Below are positions 51,134 through 59,383 of a stretch of DNA of 64,000 bases, in pieces. This DNA is from DASZIT01 sp963709665. GTDB lineage: Bacteria > Actinomycetota > Acidimicrobiia > Acidimicrobiales > RAAP-2. The stretch lies in contig CAVPWU010000002.1 in the NCBI GenBank assembly GCA_963709665.1, positions 930,001 to 994,000 on the forward strand, in the 5' to 3' direction. Each line of letters opens with the position of its first letter. The stretch's first letter is position 1. The notes beneath the pieces were generated by a model. That model saw only the letters and a list, made by a program, of their open reading frames with translations. It ran no database searches and was not told the DNA's origin. Position numbers and translations under genes: made by a program.

Positions 51134-52347
51134 GCCGCCGGGTGCCGGGCGGGTCGACGGCCCGGGACGCGCTCGTGGGAGGCGATGTTCAGCAGGATCC
51201 CCATGGCCGCCATGGTGATCAGCAGGGACGACCCGCCGTAGGAGACGAAGGGGAGCGGGATCCCGGTCACCGGCAGCACGCCGATCACCGCCCCCACGTT
51301 GATGACCGCCTGGGCGGTGATCCAGATGGTGATGCCCACCCCCATCAGGCTCCCGAACCGGTCGGGGCTGCGGGTGGCCGCCCGCAGCCCGTACCAGGCC
51401 AGCAGGAAGAACAGCCCGAGCAGCAGCACGGCCCCGATCAGGCCGAGCTCCTCCCCCACCACCGAGAAGATGAAGTCGGTGTGGGCGTTGGGGAGGCCAC
51501 CCCACTTCTGGCGCCCCCCACCCAGGCCCAGCCCGGTGATGCCTCCCGAGCCCAGCCCGATCAGGGACTGCCAGACCTGGTAGCCGGTGCCGGCGTGGTG
51601 GGCGGCCGGGTTGAGGAAGGAGAGGATCCGGTCCCGTCGGTAGGGGTCGACCAGGCCGACCACCAGGGCCAGCCCGGCCAGGGCCACCGACAGCTTGACG
51701 ATGGGTCCCATCGGCACCCCGGCCATGAAGAGGATGCCGAAGGCGATGGCGCACAGCACCAGGGCCGTGCCCATGTCGGGCTGCTTCAGGATGAGGATGG
51801 CCGAGACGCCCAGCACCACCAGGATCGGGACCATCACCGCCCGGGGGTCCCGGGTCCGGTCCACCCGGCGGGTGAGGAGGTCGGCGGCGAACACGATGAG
51901 GGCCAGCTTCATCAGCTCGGAGGGCTGCAGCTGGAACTGCCCGAACCCGATCCACCGCGACGAGCCGCCCGAGGTCACCCCCAGCCCCGGCGTCAGCACC
52001 ACCAGCAGGAGGGCCAGCGAGCCGATGAGCAGCGGGTTCCGGATGGTGCGCCACTTGCGGTAGTCGATCCTCGAGAAGACCAGGAGGGCCACGATGCCGA
52101 GGCCCATCCACATCACCTGGCGTTCGAGGATGCCCCACGGCGAGTGGTAGAGGGAGAGCGAGATGATGGGCGAGGCCGAGCCCACCATCACCAGGCCGAA
52201 GATGCACAGGACCCCCACCAGGACGGCCAGGGCGGTGGCGGTGGGGATCCGGGACAGCGCCGGGCCGCGGCGCGGGCCGGGGCCCGCCGGGCGGACGGGC
52301 GACGACGGATGACGGGTACGGGTGGCCCCCCGGGCGGACGTGCTCAT
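51130..52347 (-). CDS. ftsW: FtsW, SEDS-family septal glycosyltransferase
   Basis: A polytopic membrane protein with about ten helices. The SEDS signatures are VMVGSASPIISLSLYHSPW, GGSSRWIGFGQFQLQPSELMKLALI, LKQPDMGTALVL, YQVWQSLIGLGSGGITGLGLGGGRQKWGGLPNAHTDFIFSVVGEELG and TGIPLPFVSYGGSSLL. It polymerises lipid II with the PBP FtsI. The start is unclear: ATG 52347 gives 405 residues and ATG 52362 five more. Its position directly after mraY shows that murD is missing. Confidence 0.94.
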   Translation of the reverse strand: MSTSARGATRTRHPSSPVRPAGPGPRRGPALSRIPTATALAVLVGVLCIFGLVMVGSASPIISLSLYHSPWGILERQVMWMGLGIVALLVFSRIDYRKWRTIRNPLLIGSLALLLVVLTPGLGVTSGGSSRWIGFGQFQLQPSELMKLALIVFAADLLTRRVDRTRDPRAVMVPILVVLGVSAILILKQPDMGTALVLCAIAFGILFMAGVPMGPIVKLSVALAGLALVVGLVDPYRRDRILSFLNPAAHHAGTGYQVWQSLIGLGSGGITGLGLGGGRQKWGGLPNAHTDFIFSVVGEELGLIGAVLLLGLFFLLAWYGLRAATRSPDRFGSLMGVGITIWITAQAVINVGAVIGVLPVTGIPLPFVSYGGSSLLITMAAMGILLNIASHERVPGRRPARHPAA

Positions 52348-52408
52348 GGGAGTCACCAGCATCGCCCAGGGAGGGCGCCAGGTGGTGGAGCCGGCCACCG
52401 GGCGGCGG

Positions 52409-53443
52409 TCACGTCAGCTTCCCCACCGAGAGGAAGTCGCCGTAGAAGATGCCGAGCCCGAGGGCGGCGAACAGGCCGGCCAGGATCCAGAACCGGACGA
52501 TGACCGTGGTCTCCGGCCACCCCATCAGCTCGAAGTGGTGGTGGAGCGGGGCCATCCGGAAGACGCGGCGGTGGAAGAGCTGGAAGCTGATGATCTGGAT
52601 CACCACCGACAGGGTGACGATCACGAACAGGCCGCCGATCACCGCCAGCAGCAGGTCGAGGTTCATCAGCAGGCAGAGGGCGGCCAGGCCCGAGCCGATG
52701 GAGAGCGACCCGGTGTCGCCCATGAAGATCTTGGCCGGGGCGGCGTTCCACCACAGGAACCCCAGGCACGCCCCGGCCAGGGCCACCGAGGCCAGGGCCA
52801 TGTCCAGGGCGTCACCCACGTGGTAGATGGCGAAGTGCCGGTACTGCCAGTAGCCGATGATGGCCAGCACCGCGAAGCAGAAGGTGGAGGAGCCGGCGGC
52901 CAGACCGTCGAGGCCGTCGGTGAGGTTCACGGCGTTGGCGGCCGCCGCGATCACCACGGTGGCGAACACCACCCACACCACCGTCCCCATGGCGAACCCG
53001 GGGGAGTCGTACCGGGTGAAGGAGAGGGTGGTGGACACGTGGGCCCAGTACACGGCCAGGAGGGAGAAGGCCAGGCCCAGGGCGATCTGCGACCCGAACT
53101 TGGCCCGCTTGTTGAGCCCCAGGCTCCGGCGGTGGCGCACCTTGATCCAGTCGTCGGCGAAGCCGATGATCCCGGCGCCGAGGATGGCCAGCATCACCAG
53201 GGCCCCCGACCGGGAGAACCGGACGCCGGGGATGAGGTGGGCCACCAGGAACCCGACCACCACGGCCAGGATGATGCCGATCCCGCCCATGGTGGGGGTC
53301 CCGGCCTTGGCGATGTGGACCTGCGGGCCGTCCTCCCGGATCTGCTGGCCGATGTTGTTCTTCACCAGCCACCGGATCAGCACCGGGGTCACCAGCACGG
53401 CCACCCACAGGGCGATGCCGCCCGAGGTCATCAGCGAGATCAT
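52409..53443 (-). CDS. mraY: MraY, phospho-MurNAc-pentapeptide transferase
   Basis: A 344-residue membrane enzyme that forms lipid I. It has ten helices and the Asp motifs FADDWIKVRHRRSLGL, NAVNLTDGLDGLAAG and FMGDTGSL, with the His-rich MAPLHHHFELMGWPE loop. ATG 53443 overlaps the murE stop (ATGA). Confidence 0.97.
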   Translation of the reverse strand: MISLMTSGGIALWVAVLVTPVLIRWLVKNNIGQQIREDGPQVHIAKAGTPTMGGIGIILAVVVGFLVAHLIPGVRFSRSGALVMLAILGAGIIGFADDWIKVRHRRSLGLNKRAKFGSQIALGLAFSLLAVYWAHVSTTLSFTRYDSPGFAMGTVVWVVFATVVIAAAANAVNLTDGLDGLAAGSSTFCFAVLAIIGYWQYRHFAIYHVGDALDMALASVALAGACLGFLWWNAAPAKIFMGDTGSLSIGSGLAALCLLMNLDLLLAVIGGLFVIVTLSVVIQIISFQLFHRRVFRMAPLHHHFELMGWPETTVIVRFWILAGLFAALGLGIFYGDFLSVGKLT

Positions 53444-54861
53444 CGGCGGTCCCCCGCCCGGCCGTCGGCCAGCGCCGACCGGGCCACCTCACGGTCGTCG
53501 AAGGGCAGTGCCCGGTCGCCCACCACCTGGGTGGTCTCGTGGCCCTTGCCGGCCAGCAGCACCACGTCACCGGGTCGGGCGAGGCCGACCGCCCGACGGA
53601 TGGCGGCGCCCCGGTCCGGCTCCACCAGGAGCTCGGCCCCCTCGCCCACACCGGCCCGGACCTGGTCGATGATGGCCGACGGGTCCTCGGAACGGGGGTT
53701 GTCGGAGGTGAGGACGGTGACATCGGCCAGCCGCCCGGCCACCTCGCCCATCAGCGGACGCTTGGCCGGGTCCCGGTCGCCCCCGCAGCCGAACAGGCAC
53801 ACCACCCGGCCGTCGCCGGCCAGACGCCGGGCCGAGGCCAGGGCCACGCCCAGCCCCGCCGGGGTGTGGGCGAAGTCCACCAGGACGGCGAAGGGGGGGC
53901 CGGCGGTGACGACCTCCATCCGCCCCTCGGGGGCGGTGGCCCGGGCCAGGCCCTCCACCACCGTCCCCTCGTCGATGCCGAGCGCGGTGCCCACCGTCGC
54001 CGCCAGGAGGGCGTTGTCGACGTTGAACACCCCGGTGAGCGGGAGCGTCACCTCGTGCGACCTCCAGCGGAAGGAGGACGACCCCACCGACAGGTCGATC
54101 CGCGAGGCGTCCGACCGCCGGACCGGCACCACGTCGACCCCGACGATCTGGTGGGCCAGGCGCTCGCCCCAGGGGTCGTCGACGTTGACCACCGCCGTCC
54201 GGCACCGGTCGGCGGTGAAGAGGCTGGCCTTGGCGGCGAAGTAGGCCTCCATCGAGTGGTGGTGGTCGAGGTGGTCATGGCTGAGGTTGGTGAAGGCGGC
54301 CACGTCGAAGACGATCCCGTCCACCCGGTGCTGGGTCAACGCGTGGGACGACACCTCCATGGCCACCGCCCGGCGGCCCTCGTCCCGGAACTCGGCGAGG
54401 ACCTGGTGGAGAACGGGTGCCTCCGGGGTCGTCCGCTCCCCGGTCAGGGTGCCGATGAGCCCGGCGGGCAGCCCGGCGGTGTCGAGGATCGACCGTACCA
54501 GGTGGGTCACGGTGGTCTTGCCGTTGGTGCCGGTGACCCCGACCATGGCCAGGTGGCGGGCGGGATGGTCGAAGAAGGTGGCGGCCACCGTGGCCATGGC
54601 GTGGCGGACCCCCCCCTCCGGGACCCGGGCCTGGGGGACGTCCACGTCCACGAACCGCTCGCACAGCAGGGCGGCGGTGCCCGAGCGGACCGCCTCCACC
54701 GCGTGGTCGTGGCCGTCGGAGGTGGCCCCCGGCAGGCAGCAGAAGAGCGAGCCGAGACGGACCGACCGGCTGTCGAAGTCGATGGCATGGATCACCACCC
54801 CGTCGGGGGTGCCGCGGGTCTCGACGACGTCGACCTGGTCGAGGAGCCCGGTCAGGAGCAC
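53440..54861 (-). CDS. murE: MurE, UDP-MurNAc-tripeptide ligase, meso-DAP type
   Basis: 473 residues. The ATP loop is GVTGTNGKTTVTHLV, with EVSSHAL, FTNLSHDHLDHHHSMEAY and DFAHTPAGL. The specificity motif TSDNPRSEDP has the DNPR that selects meso-diaminopimelate over lysine, as expected in Actinobacteria. GTG 54861 follows ftsI by 51 bp; mraY follows with an ATGA overlap, leaving no room for murF. Confidence 0.96.
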   Translation of the reverse strand: MLLTGLLDQVDVVETRGTPDGVVIHAIDFDSRSVRLGSLFCCLPGATSDGHDHAVEAVRSGTAALLCERFVDVDVPQARVPEGGVRHAMATVAATFFDHPARHLAMVGVTGTNGKTTVTHLVRSILDTAGLPAGLIGTLTGERTTPEAPVLHQVLAEFRDEGRRAVAMEVSSHALTQHRVDGIVFDVAAFTNLSHDHLDHHHSMEAYFAAKASLFTADRCRTAVVNVDDPWGERLAHQIVGVDVVPVRRSDASRIDLSVGSSSFRWRSHEVTLPLTGVFNVDNALLAATVGTALGIDEGTVVEGLARATAPEGRMEVVTAGPPFAVLVDFAHTPAGLGVALASARRLAGDGRVVCLFGCGGDRDPAKRPLMGEVAGRLADVTVLTSDNPRSEDPSAIIDQVRAGVGEGAELLVEPDRGAAIRRAVGLARPGDVVLLAGKGHETTQVVGDRALPFDDREVARSALADGRAGDRR

Positions 54862-54912
54862 GGGCCGGTGACGCCGGGGCGGCGGTCCGCTGGTGGGGTG
54901 GGGCGGCGCACG

Positions 54913-56823
54913 CTACCCCTCGGTGGCGGCGCCGGCCGGGACGGTGACCGATCCGGTCCCGCCGATGGCGCCGCTGGAGGTGGCGGTGGTGGCGGTGGCC
55001 GTGGTGGGGATGCCGTAGTGATGGAGGGCGTACTCCATGATGGTGGAGAACACCGGGGCGGCCACCGCCCCACCGTAGATCGGCGTGGGGTGGTCGAGGA
55101 CGACCAGGGCCGACAGCACCGGGTCCTGGGCGGGGGCGAAGCCGGCGAAGGAGCCGACGTAGGCCCCGGGGACGTAGCCGAGGTGGTCGGGGTTGGGGAT
55201 CTGGGCGGTGCCCGTCTTGCCCGCCACCGTGTACCCGTCGATGGCGGCGCTGGTGCCGGTGCCGTTGGCCACCACCCCTTCGAGCATGGAGGTGAGCTGG
55301 CTGTTGGTGGTCGGGTCGATGACCCGCCGGCTGGTGGAGGGCGGGGCGGGGGTCATGGTCCCGTCGGCGGCCACCTCCCCCCGGACCAGGCGGGGCTGGA
55401 CCAGCACCCCGCCGTTGGCCACCGCGTTGTAGGCGTCGAGCAGCTGCTGGGCGGTGACGGCGTCGTCCTGGCCGATGGGGGTGGAGCCGATGGACGTCCC
55501 CGTCCACTGGGAGGCGGTGGGCACCAGGCCCTCCGACTCCCCGGGGAAGTCGAGGCCGGTGGGCTTGCCGAACCCGAGGTTGGCGATCTGGGCCAGCAGC
55601 CGGGTCTCCCCCAGCTGTTCGGCGATCTCGATGGTCCCGATGTTGGAGGACTGGGCGAGGATGTCGGCGGCGGAGAGGCGTTCGGTGCCGTGGGCCTCGG
55701 CGTCGTGGAAGGTGTAGGTGCCCATGGGGAGGGAGCCGGGCACGCTGAAGGTCTGGTTGGCCGAGATGACGCCGTTCTGGAGGGCGGAGGAGAAGGTCAC
55801 CAGCTTGAAGACCGAGCCCGGCTCGTAGACCTGGGTGAGGGCGGAGTTGGACGGCGCCTCCTCCACCCCGGCGGGCAGGGTGTCCACCGGCGAGGTGAGC
55901 GTGGCCCCGTCGGTGACGGTGGTCTGGGCCACGGTGGTGGCGTCGGCGCCGGAGCCGGCGGACGGGGAGGTGCCGGCGCCGGCGCCGGCGGACCGGGAGG
56001 TGCCAGCGGACGAGGAGGAGCCGGACGATGGGGTGGCGGCGTCGAGGTCGGCCTCGGCCAGGATGTCGCCGCTCTTCACGTCCATCACGATGGCCACCCC
56101 GGAGGTGGCGTGGGACGCCACGATCTCCGCCCCCAGGGCCTGCTCGGCCACGTACTGGACCGACTCGTCGAGGGTCAGCTCGATGCCGGTGCCGGCCTTG
56201 GCCGGGGTGCTGGTCTTGATGGCGCCCGACAGGGCCACGCCGTCGGGCGACTGGAGCTGCTCCTCGGTGCCGGCGGTGCCGGCCAGCAGCGACTGGTACT
56301 GGTACTCGAGCCCGGAGAGGCCGGTGCCGTCGGTCCCCACCGTCCCCACCACCGGCTCGGCCAGCTGGCCGTCGGGCTGCACCCGCTGGGGCTCGCTGAT
56401 CAGGTTGATGCCGGTGAGGTTGAGGGCGGTGACCTTGGCGGCCACCGCGTCGGTGACCCGGTGGGCCAGGTAGACGAAGCCGGAGTGCTCGGTCATGTCG
56501 GCCCGCAGCTGGTCGGCCGGCACCCCGATCACCGGGGAGAGGGCGGCGGCCTCGGTCCCCGGGTGCTGGATCAGGAAGGGGTCGGCAACCACCGTCTGGC
56601 GGTCCACCGACTCGGCCAGGACCTCGCCGTCCCGGTCGTAGATCCCGCCGCGGAGGGCCGGGATGGTGATCGTCTGGGTGAGCTCGGCGGCGGACAGCGA
56701 GGCGTACTGGTGGTGCGAGAGCTCCTGGACCTGCACGAGACGGGCCACCAGGGCCACGAAGACCAGCAGGACGATGATCCGCAGGGCGCGGGCCCGGCGC
56801 CCCAGGAGGACGGCGGGGCTCAC
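54913..56823 (-). CDS. ftsI: FtsI / PBP3-type transpeptidase
   Basis: 636 residues. One N-terminal TM helix (IIVLLVFVALVARLV) precedes the dimerisation domain (ALRGGIYDRDGEVLAES) and the transpeptidase with Ser337-Val-Phe-Lys340, SSN (392-394) and KTG (536-538). Residues about 264-320 are an unusual Ser/Ala/Gly-rich low-complexity insert just before the active-site Ser. No PASTA domain follows. GTG 56823 overlaps the ftsL stop. Confidence 0.96.
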   Translation of the reverse strand: MSPAVLLGRRARALRIIVLLVFVALVARLVQVQELSHHQYASLSAAELTQTITIPALRGGIYDRDGEVLAESVDRQTVVADPFLIQHPGTEAAALSPVIGVPADQLRADMTEHSGFVYLAHRVTDAVAAKVTALNLTGINLISEPQRVQPDGQLAEPVVGTVGTDGTGLSGLEYQYQSLLAGTAGTEEQLQSPDGVALSGAIKTSTPAKAGTGIELTLDESVQYVAEQALGAEIVASHATSGVAIVMDVKSGDILAEADLDAATPSSGSSSSAGTSRSAGAGAGTSPSAGSGADATTVAQTTVTDGATLTSPVDTLPAGVEEAPSNSALTQVYEPGSVFKLVTFSSALQNGVISANQTFSVPGSLPMGTYTFHDAEAHGTERLSAADILAQSSNIGTIEIAEQLGETRLLAQIANLGFGKPTGLDFPGESEGLVPTASQWTGTSIGSTPIGQDDAVTAQQLLDAYNAVANGGVLVQPRLVRGEVAADGTMTPAPPSTSRRVIDPTTNSQLTSMLEGVVANGTGTSAAIDGYTVAGKTGTAQIPNPDHLGYVPGAYVGSFAGFAPAQDPVLSALVVLDHPTPIYGGAVAAPVFSTIMEYALHHYGIPTTATATTATSSGAIGGTGSVTVPAGAATEG

Positions 56824-57281
56824 TGCGCCGACGGCGTGGTGGACGTCGGCGGTGCGGCCAGCGGCGTGGTGTCGGGGGCCGGGAGGGCCACGGTCAGCGG
56901 CACGTGGGGGATGTCGACGACCTGCGGGGGGGCCACCAGGCCGAGCTGCTTCGCCTCGGTCACCACGATCTGCGGCGCCGACTGCTCGGCCACCGCCACC
57001 TGCAGCTGCTTCTGCCTGGCCAGGGCGGCGGTCAGCTGGTCCTGGGTGGAGGCCACCGACACCTGCTCCTGGGCGACCACCCCGTCGGCCACCACCACCG
57101 ACAGCAGGCTGACGGTGATCAGGACGCCGACCACCAGGACGGTGGGGCGGCGGTGGGTGGAGCGGCGGGGCCGGGCCGGGGGCTCGAAGAGCCGGAGGGG
57201 GGGTCGGCGGGCCGGGGGCTCGGACCTCGGGGAGCGGACCGGGGCGGGACGTCGGGCCGCCGAGGAGGACACCGGGGCCAT
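56820..57281 (-). CDS. ftsL: FtsL-like division protein
   Basis: 153 residues. A basic Pro/Arg-rich cytoplasmic tail of about 45 residues precedes one TM helix (VLVVGVLITVSLLSVVVADGVV), a short coiled coil (TQDQLTAALARQKQLQVAVAE) and a Pro/Thr tail (APDTTPLAAPPTSTTPSAQ). Topology and position between rsmH and ftsI identify FtsL, though the sequence is fast-evolving and similarity cannot be shown by eye. ATG 57281 overlaps the rsmH stop by one base (TGATG). Confidence 0.8.
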   Translation of the reverse strand: MAPVSSSAARRPAPVRSPRSEPPARRPPLRLFEPPARPRRSTHRRPTVLVVGVLITVSLLSVVVADGVVAQEQVSVASTQDQLTAALARQKQLQVAVAEQSAPQIVVTEAKQLGLVAPPQVVDIPHVPLTVALPAPDTTPLAAPPTSTTPSAQ

Positions 57282-58276
57282 CAGGCCACCGCGCCGTTGG
57301 TCAACGGTCGGCTCTGGGCCACCCCGATGCGCTCGATGACCCGCAGGCGGGCCGCCTCCGAGCGCCGGTTCCGGTCCAGCTCGTCGGCCGATGGACGCTT
57401 GGAACCCTTGGCCACCAGGCGGTAGTCGACCACCGCCCCGCAGACGCAGGGCAGGCCGGGAGGGCAGGTGCACCCTCCGGTGGCCGCCTGGACGAAGGTG
57501 CTCTTCACCAGCCGGTCCTCGCCCGAGTGGTAGGAGATGACCACGCAGCGACCGCCCGGCTGCAGCAGGGCCAGGGCGTCCCCGAGGGCCCGGTCGAGCT
57601 GCTCGAGCTCCTCGTTGACGGCGATGCGGATGGCCTGGAACACCCGACGGGCCGGGTGGCCCCCGGTGCGGCGGGTGGCGGCGGGGATGGCGGACCGGAC
57701 CACGTCGGCCAGCTCGCCGGTGGTGGTGAGCGGCCGGGCGGCCACGATGGCCCGGGCGATGCGGCGGGCGAAGCGACCTTCGCCGTTCTCGGCGAACAGG
57801 GCCACCAGGTCGTCCTCGCTCATCTGGTTCACCAGGTCGGCGGCGGTGCGGCCCACCGTCGGGTCCATCCGCATGTCGAGGGGGGCGTCGCGCCGGTAGG
57901 AGAAGCCCCGTTCGGCCACGTCGAGCTGGGGGGAGCTGACCCCCAGGTCGAAGAGCACCCCGGACAGGCCCGGCACTCCCCCGGCCGTCCCCAACTCGGC
58001 CTGGACCTGCCGGACCACCGACCCGAGGTCGTCGAAGCGGGACCGGTGCACGACGGCACGGTCGCCGAAGCGGGCGAGGGCGGCGGAGGCCGCCTCCAGG
58101 GCGGCCGGGTCCCGGTCGATCCCCAGCAGGCGCACACCGGGGTTGGCCTCGAGGATCCGGGCGGCGTGCCCCGCCCCTCCGAGGGTGGCGTCGACCACCA
58201 GCCCCGGGGGCACCGGGGCGAAGAGGTCGGCCACCTCGGCGGCCATGACCGGCTCGTGGGCGTACGGCTCGCTCAT
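57281..58276 (-). CDS. rsmH: RsmH, 16S rRNA (cytosine-1402-N4)-methyltransferase
   Basis: 331 residues from ATG 58276. YAHEPVMAAEVADLF, VVDATLGGAGHAARILE (SAM site), LLGIDRDPAALEAA, LFDLGVSSPQLDVAERGFSYRRDAPLDMRMD, GHPARRVFQAIRIAVNEELEQL and VVISYHSGEDRLVKSTF are all present. It methylates C1402 of 16S rRNA. A Cys-rich insert (GGCTCPPGLPCVCG) sits near the C-terminus. The reading frame remains open and codon-biased upstream; see the separate entry. Confidence 0.95.
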   Translation of the reverse strand: MSEPYAHEPVMAAEVADLFAPVPPGLVVDATLGGAGHAARILEANPGVRLLGIDRDPAALEAASAALARFGDRAVVHRSRFDDLGSVVRQVQAELGTAGGVPGLSGVLFDLGVSSPQLDVAERGFSYRRDAPLDMRMDPTVGRTAADLVNQMSEDDLVALFAENGEGRFARRIARAIVAARPLTTTGELADVVRSAIPAATRRTGGHPARRVFQAIRIAVNEELEQLDRALGDALALLQPGGRCVVISYHSGEDRLVKSTFVQAATGGCTCPPGLPCVCGAVVDYRLVAKGSKRPSADELDRNRRSEAARLRVIERIGVAQSRPLTNGAVA

Positions 58277-58611
58277 CTGCAGCCCCACGACCGGGATGAT
58301 CCCGGGAGGTGGAGATCCCGCACGATCGACGTGGAAGTGGGCGGAGGAGCATGCTTCCACTGGCTCGGTCGGGGGGCTGCACATGGGCCAGACGCGTTCG
58401 ATGTGGGTGTCGGGGTCGGCCACCGCCATCCTGGCCGTCTCGAGGAGCGAGGGGCGGTCGCCGGTGCCGATGACCGCCGGCGCCGACCGCCGGGTGGAGA
58501 TGCGGATGACCGGCTCGGGGCGGTGCCCGGTCGGCGGGGCCGGGAGGGCCGGCTCCTCCCCCACGACCGGCTCGTGCGGGTGCCGTACCAGGTGGATCCA
58601 GGTCGCATTGC
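58277..58611 (-). other. codon-biased open frame between mraZ and rsmH, probable RsmH N-terminal extension
   Basis: 335 bp. The rsmH frame is open throughout, with nearly every third base G or C. GTG 58564 would add about 96 residues including SLLETARMAVADPDTHIERV and a region with two Cys (MCSPPTEPVEACSSAH). M. tuberculosis RsmH also carries an N-terminal extension. An ATG at 58608 right after the mraZ stop opens a different frame of 111 residues with poor codon bias. Confidence 0.5.
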
Positions 58612-59031
58612 TCAGTCGTCGTCGCCCGCGGTGAGGCGCTCCTCCTCGGGCTGCACCTTCTCCTCCCACCGGGTGGGGTTCCACAGCTCGATCCGGTCGA
58701 TCGCCCCGTGCACCAGGACGTCCCCGTCCAGGTCCGCGAACGCCCGGAGATGGGAGGGAATGGCCATCCGGCCCTGTCGATCGACCTCGACCTCGTGGGA
58801 CGTCGAGGCCCACAACCGAGCCAGGTTGCGGTCGCTCTTGCTCGACGCCGCCCGCTCCTGCACCACCTCCATCTGCGACTCGAACTCGTCCGGCGTCCAC
58901 AGCGACAGGCACCCGTCCTGGTACTGCGTCAGGTACCCGCCCCGCTCGAACGGTCCGCGGAACTTCGACGGAAGGATCACCCTTCCCTTGTCGTCGAGCG
59001 AATGCTCGTATCTGCCGAAGAACCGGGCCAC
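58612..59031 (-). CDS. mraZ: MraZ, dcw-operon repressor
   Basis: About 139 residues. There are two AbrB-like MraZ repeats: FGRYEHSLDDKGRVILPSKFR and STSHEVEVDRQGRMAIPSHLR, each with the DxxGR motif. MraZ forms octameric rings that bind GTGG repeats before its own gene. GTG 59031 has GGGAG 9 nt upstream and gives the usual N-terminus; TTG 59049 adds six residues but lies too close to its AAGGAG. Confidence 0.95.
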   Translation of the reverse strand: MARFFGRYEHSLDDKGRVILPSKFRGPFERGGYLTQYQDGCLSLWTPDEFESQMEVVQERAASSKSDRNLARLWASTSHEVEVDRQGRMAIPSHLRAFADLDGDVLVHGAIDRIELWNPTRWEEKVQPEEERLTAGDDD

Positions 59032-59099
59032 TGGCGCTTGCTCCCACAATGCTCCTTGCGGTGTGGAGAACCCGACGGTTCGGGTCCCTCCCTTTCACA

Positions 59100-59144
59100 C
59101 CACTTTCCTCCACTCTACGCCCCAACCCATCCACGGTCAACCAC
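59100..59144 (-). promoter_or_regulatory. dcw promoter overlaid with MraZ-type GTGG repeats
   Basis: On the minus strand GTGG occurs at 59141-59144, 59131-59134, 59110-59113 and 59100-59103, i.e. a 10-bp period with one degenerate copy (GTTGGGG) in the gap. Inside lies TTGACC (59135-59140)-17 bp-TAGAGT (59112-59117). MraZ is known to bind tandem GTGG boxes, so autorepression of the division operon is expected. Confidence 0.8.
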
Positions 59145-59280
59145 TTTCCCTCCCTTTCTGACCTGATCAGACCCGTCGCGCGCCCCGGCGTGGCGCCCAC
59201 CGGCCTGGGGCGCGACCGGTCCCACCGCCCTGGAAGGGGAGGCGGGGAGGAAGGGCTTCCGGGGCCGGCCGGGGGGCTCG

Positions 59281-59336
59281 GGGGGTCGGCGAGGCCTGGC
59301 CGGGGCCGGGGGGTCGGCGAGGCCTGGCTGGGGCCG
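59281..59336. repeat. two tandem 28-bp GC-rich repeats
   Basis: The units 59281-59308 and 59309-59336 begin GGGGGTCGGCGAGGCCTGGC and differ at one base. A GC-rich degenerate tail follows to about 59365. They lie in the 334-bp gene-free zone between mraZ and the lipoate-ligase-like gene; no function is visible. Confidence 0.7.
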
Positions 59337-59383
59337 GGGGGCCGGGGGGCCGGCGGCCGGGCGGGAGGCGGGGCGCCCGCCCG

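Noticed and set aside
48593..52207. 1204-codon frame that seems to fuse part of ftsW, murG and murC
   Set aside because: Not a fusion protein: the upstream third is a shadow of ftsW, and the murG-murC continuity results from the murG frameshift. MurC has its own GTG start at 49987.
53539..57339. Open frame of 1266 codons opposite murE-ftsI-ftsL
   Set aside because: Antisense shadow with Gly/Val/Asp-rich translation and no recognisable fold.
58273..58608. 111-codon gene starting at ATG 58608 right after mraZ
   Set aside because: Poor third-position GC bias and Arg/Ser/Pro filler translation; the overlapping rsmH frame shows the coding signature.
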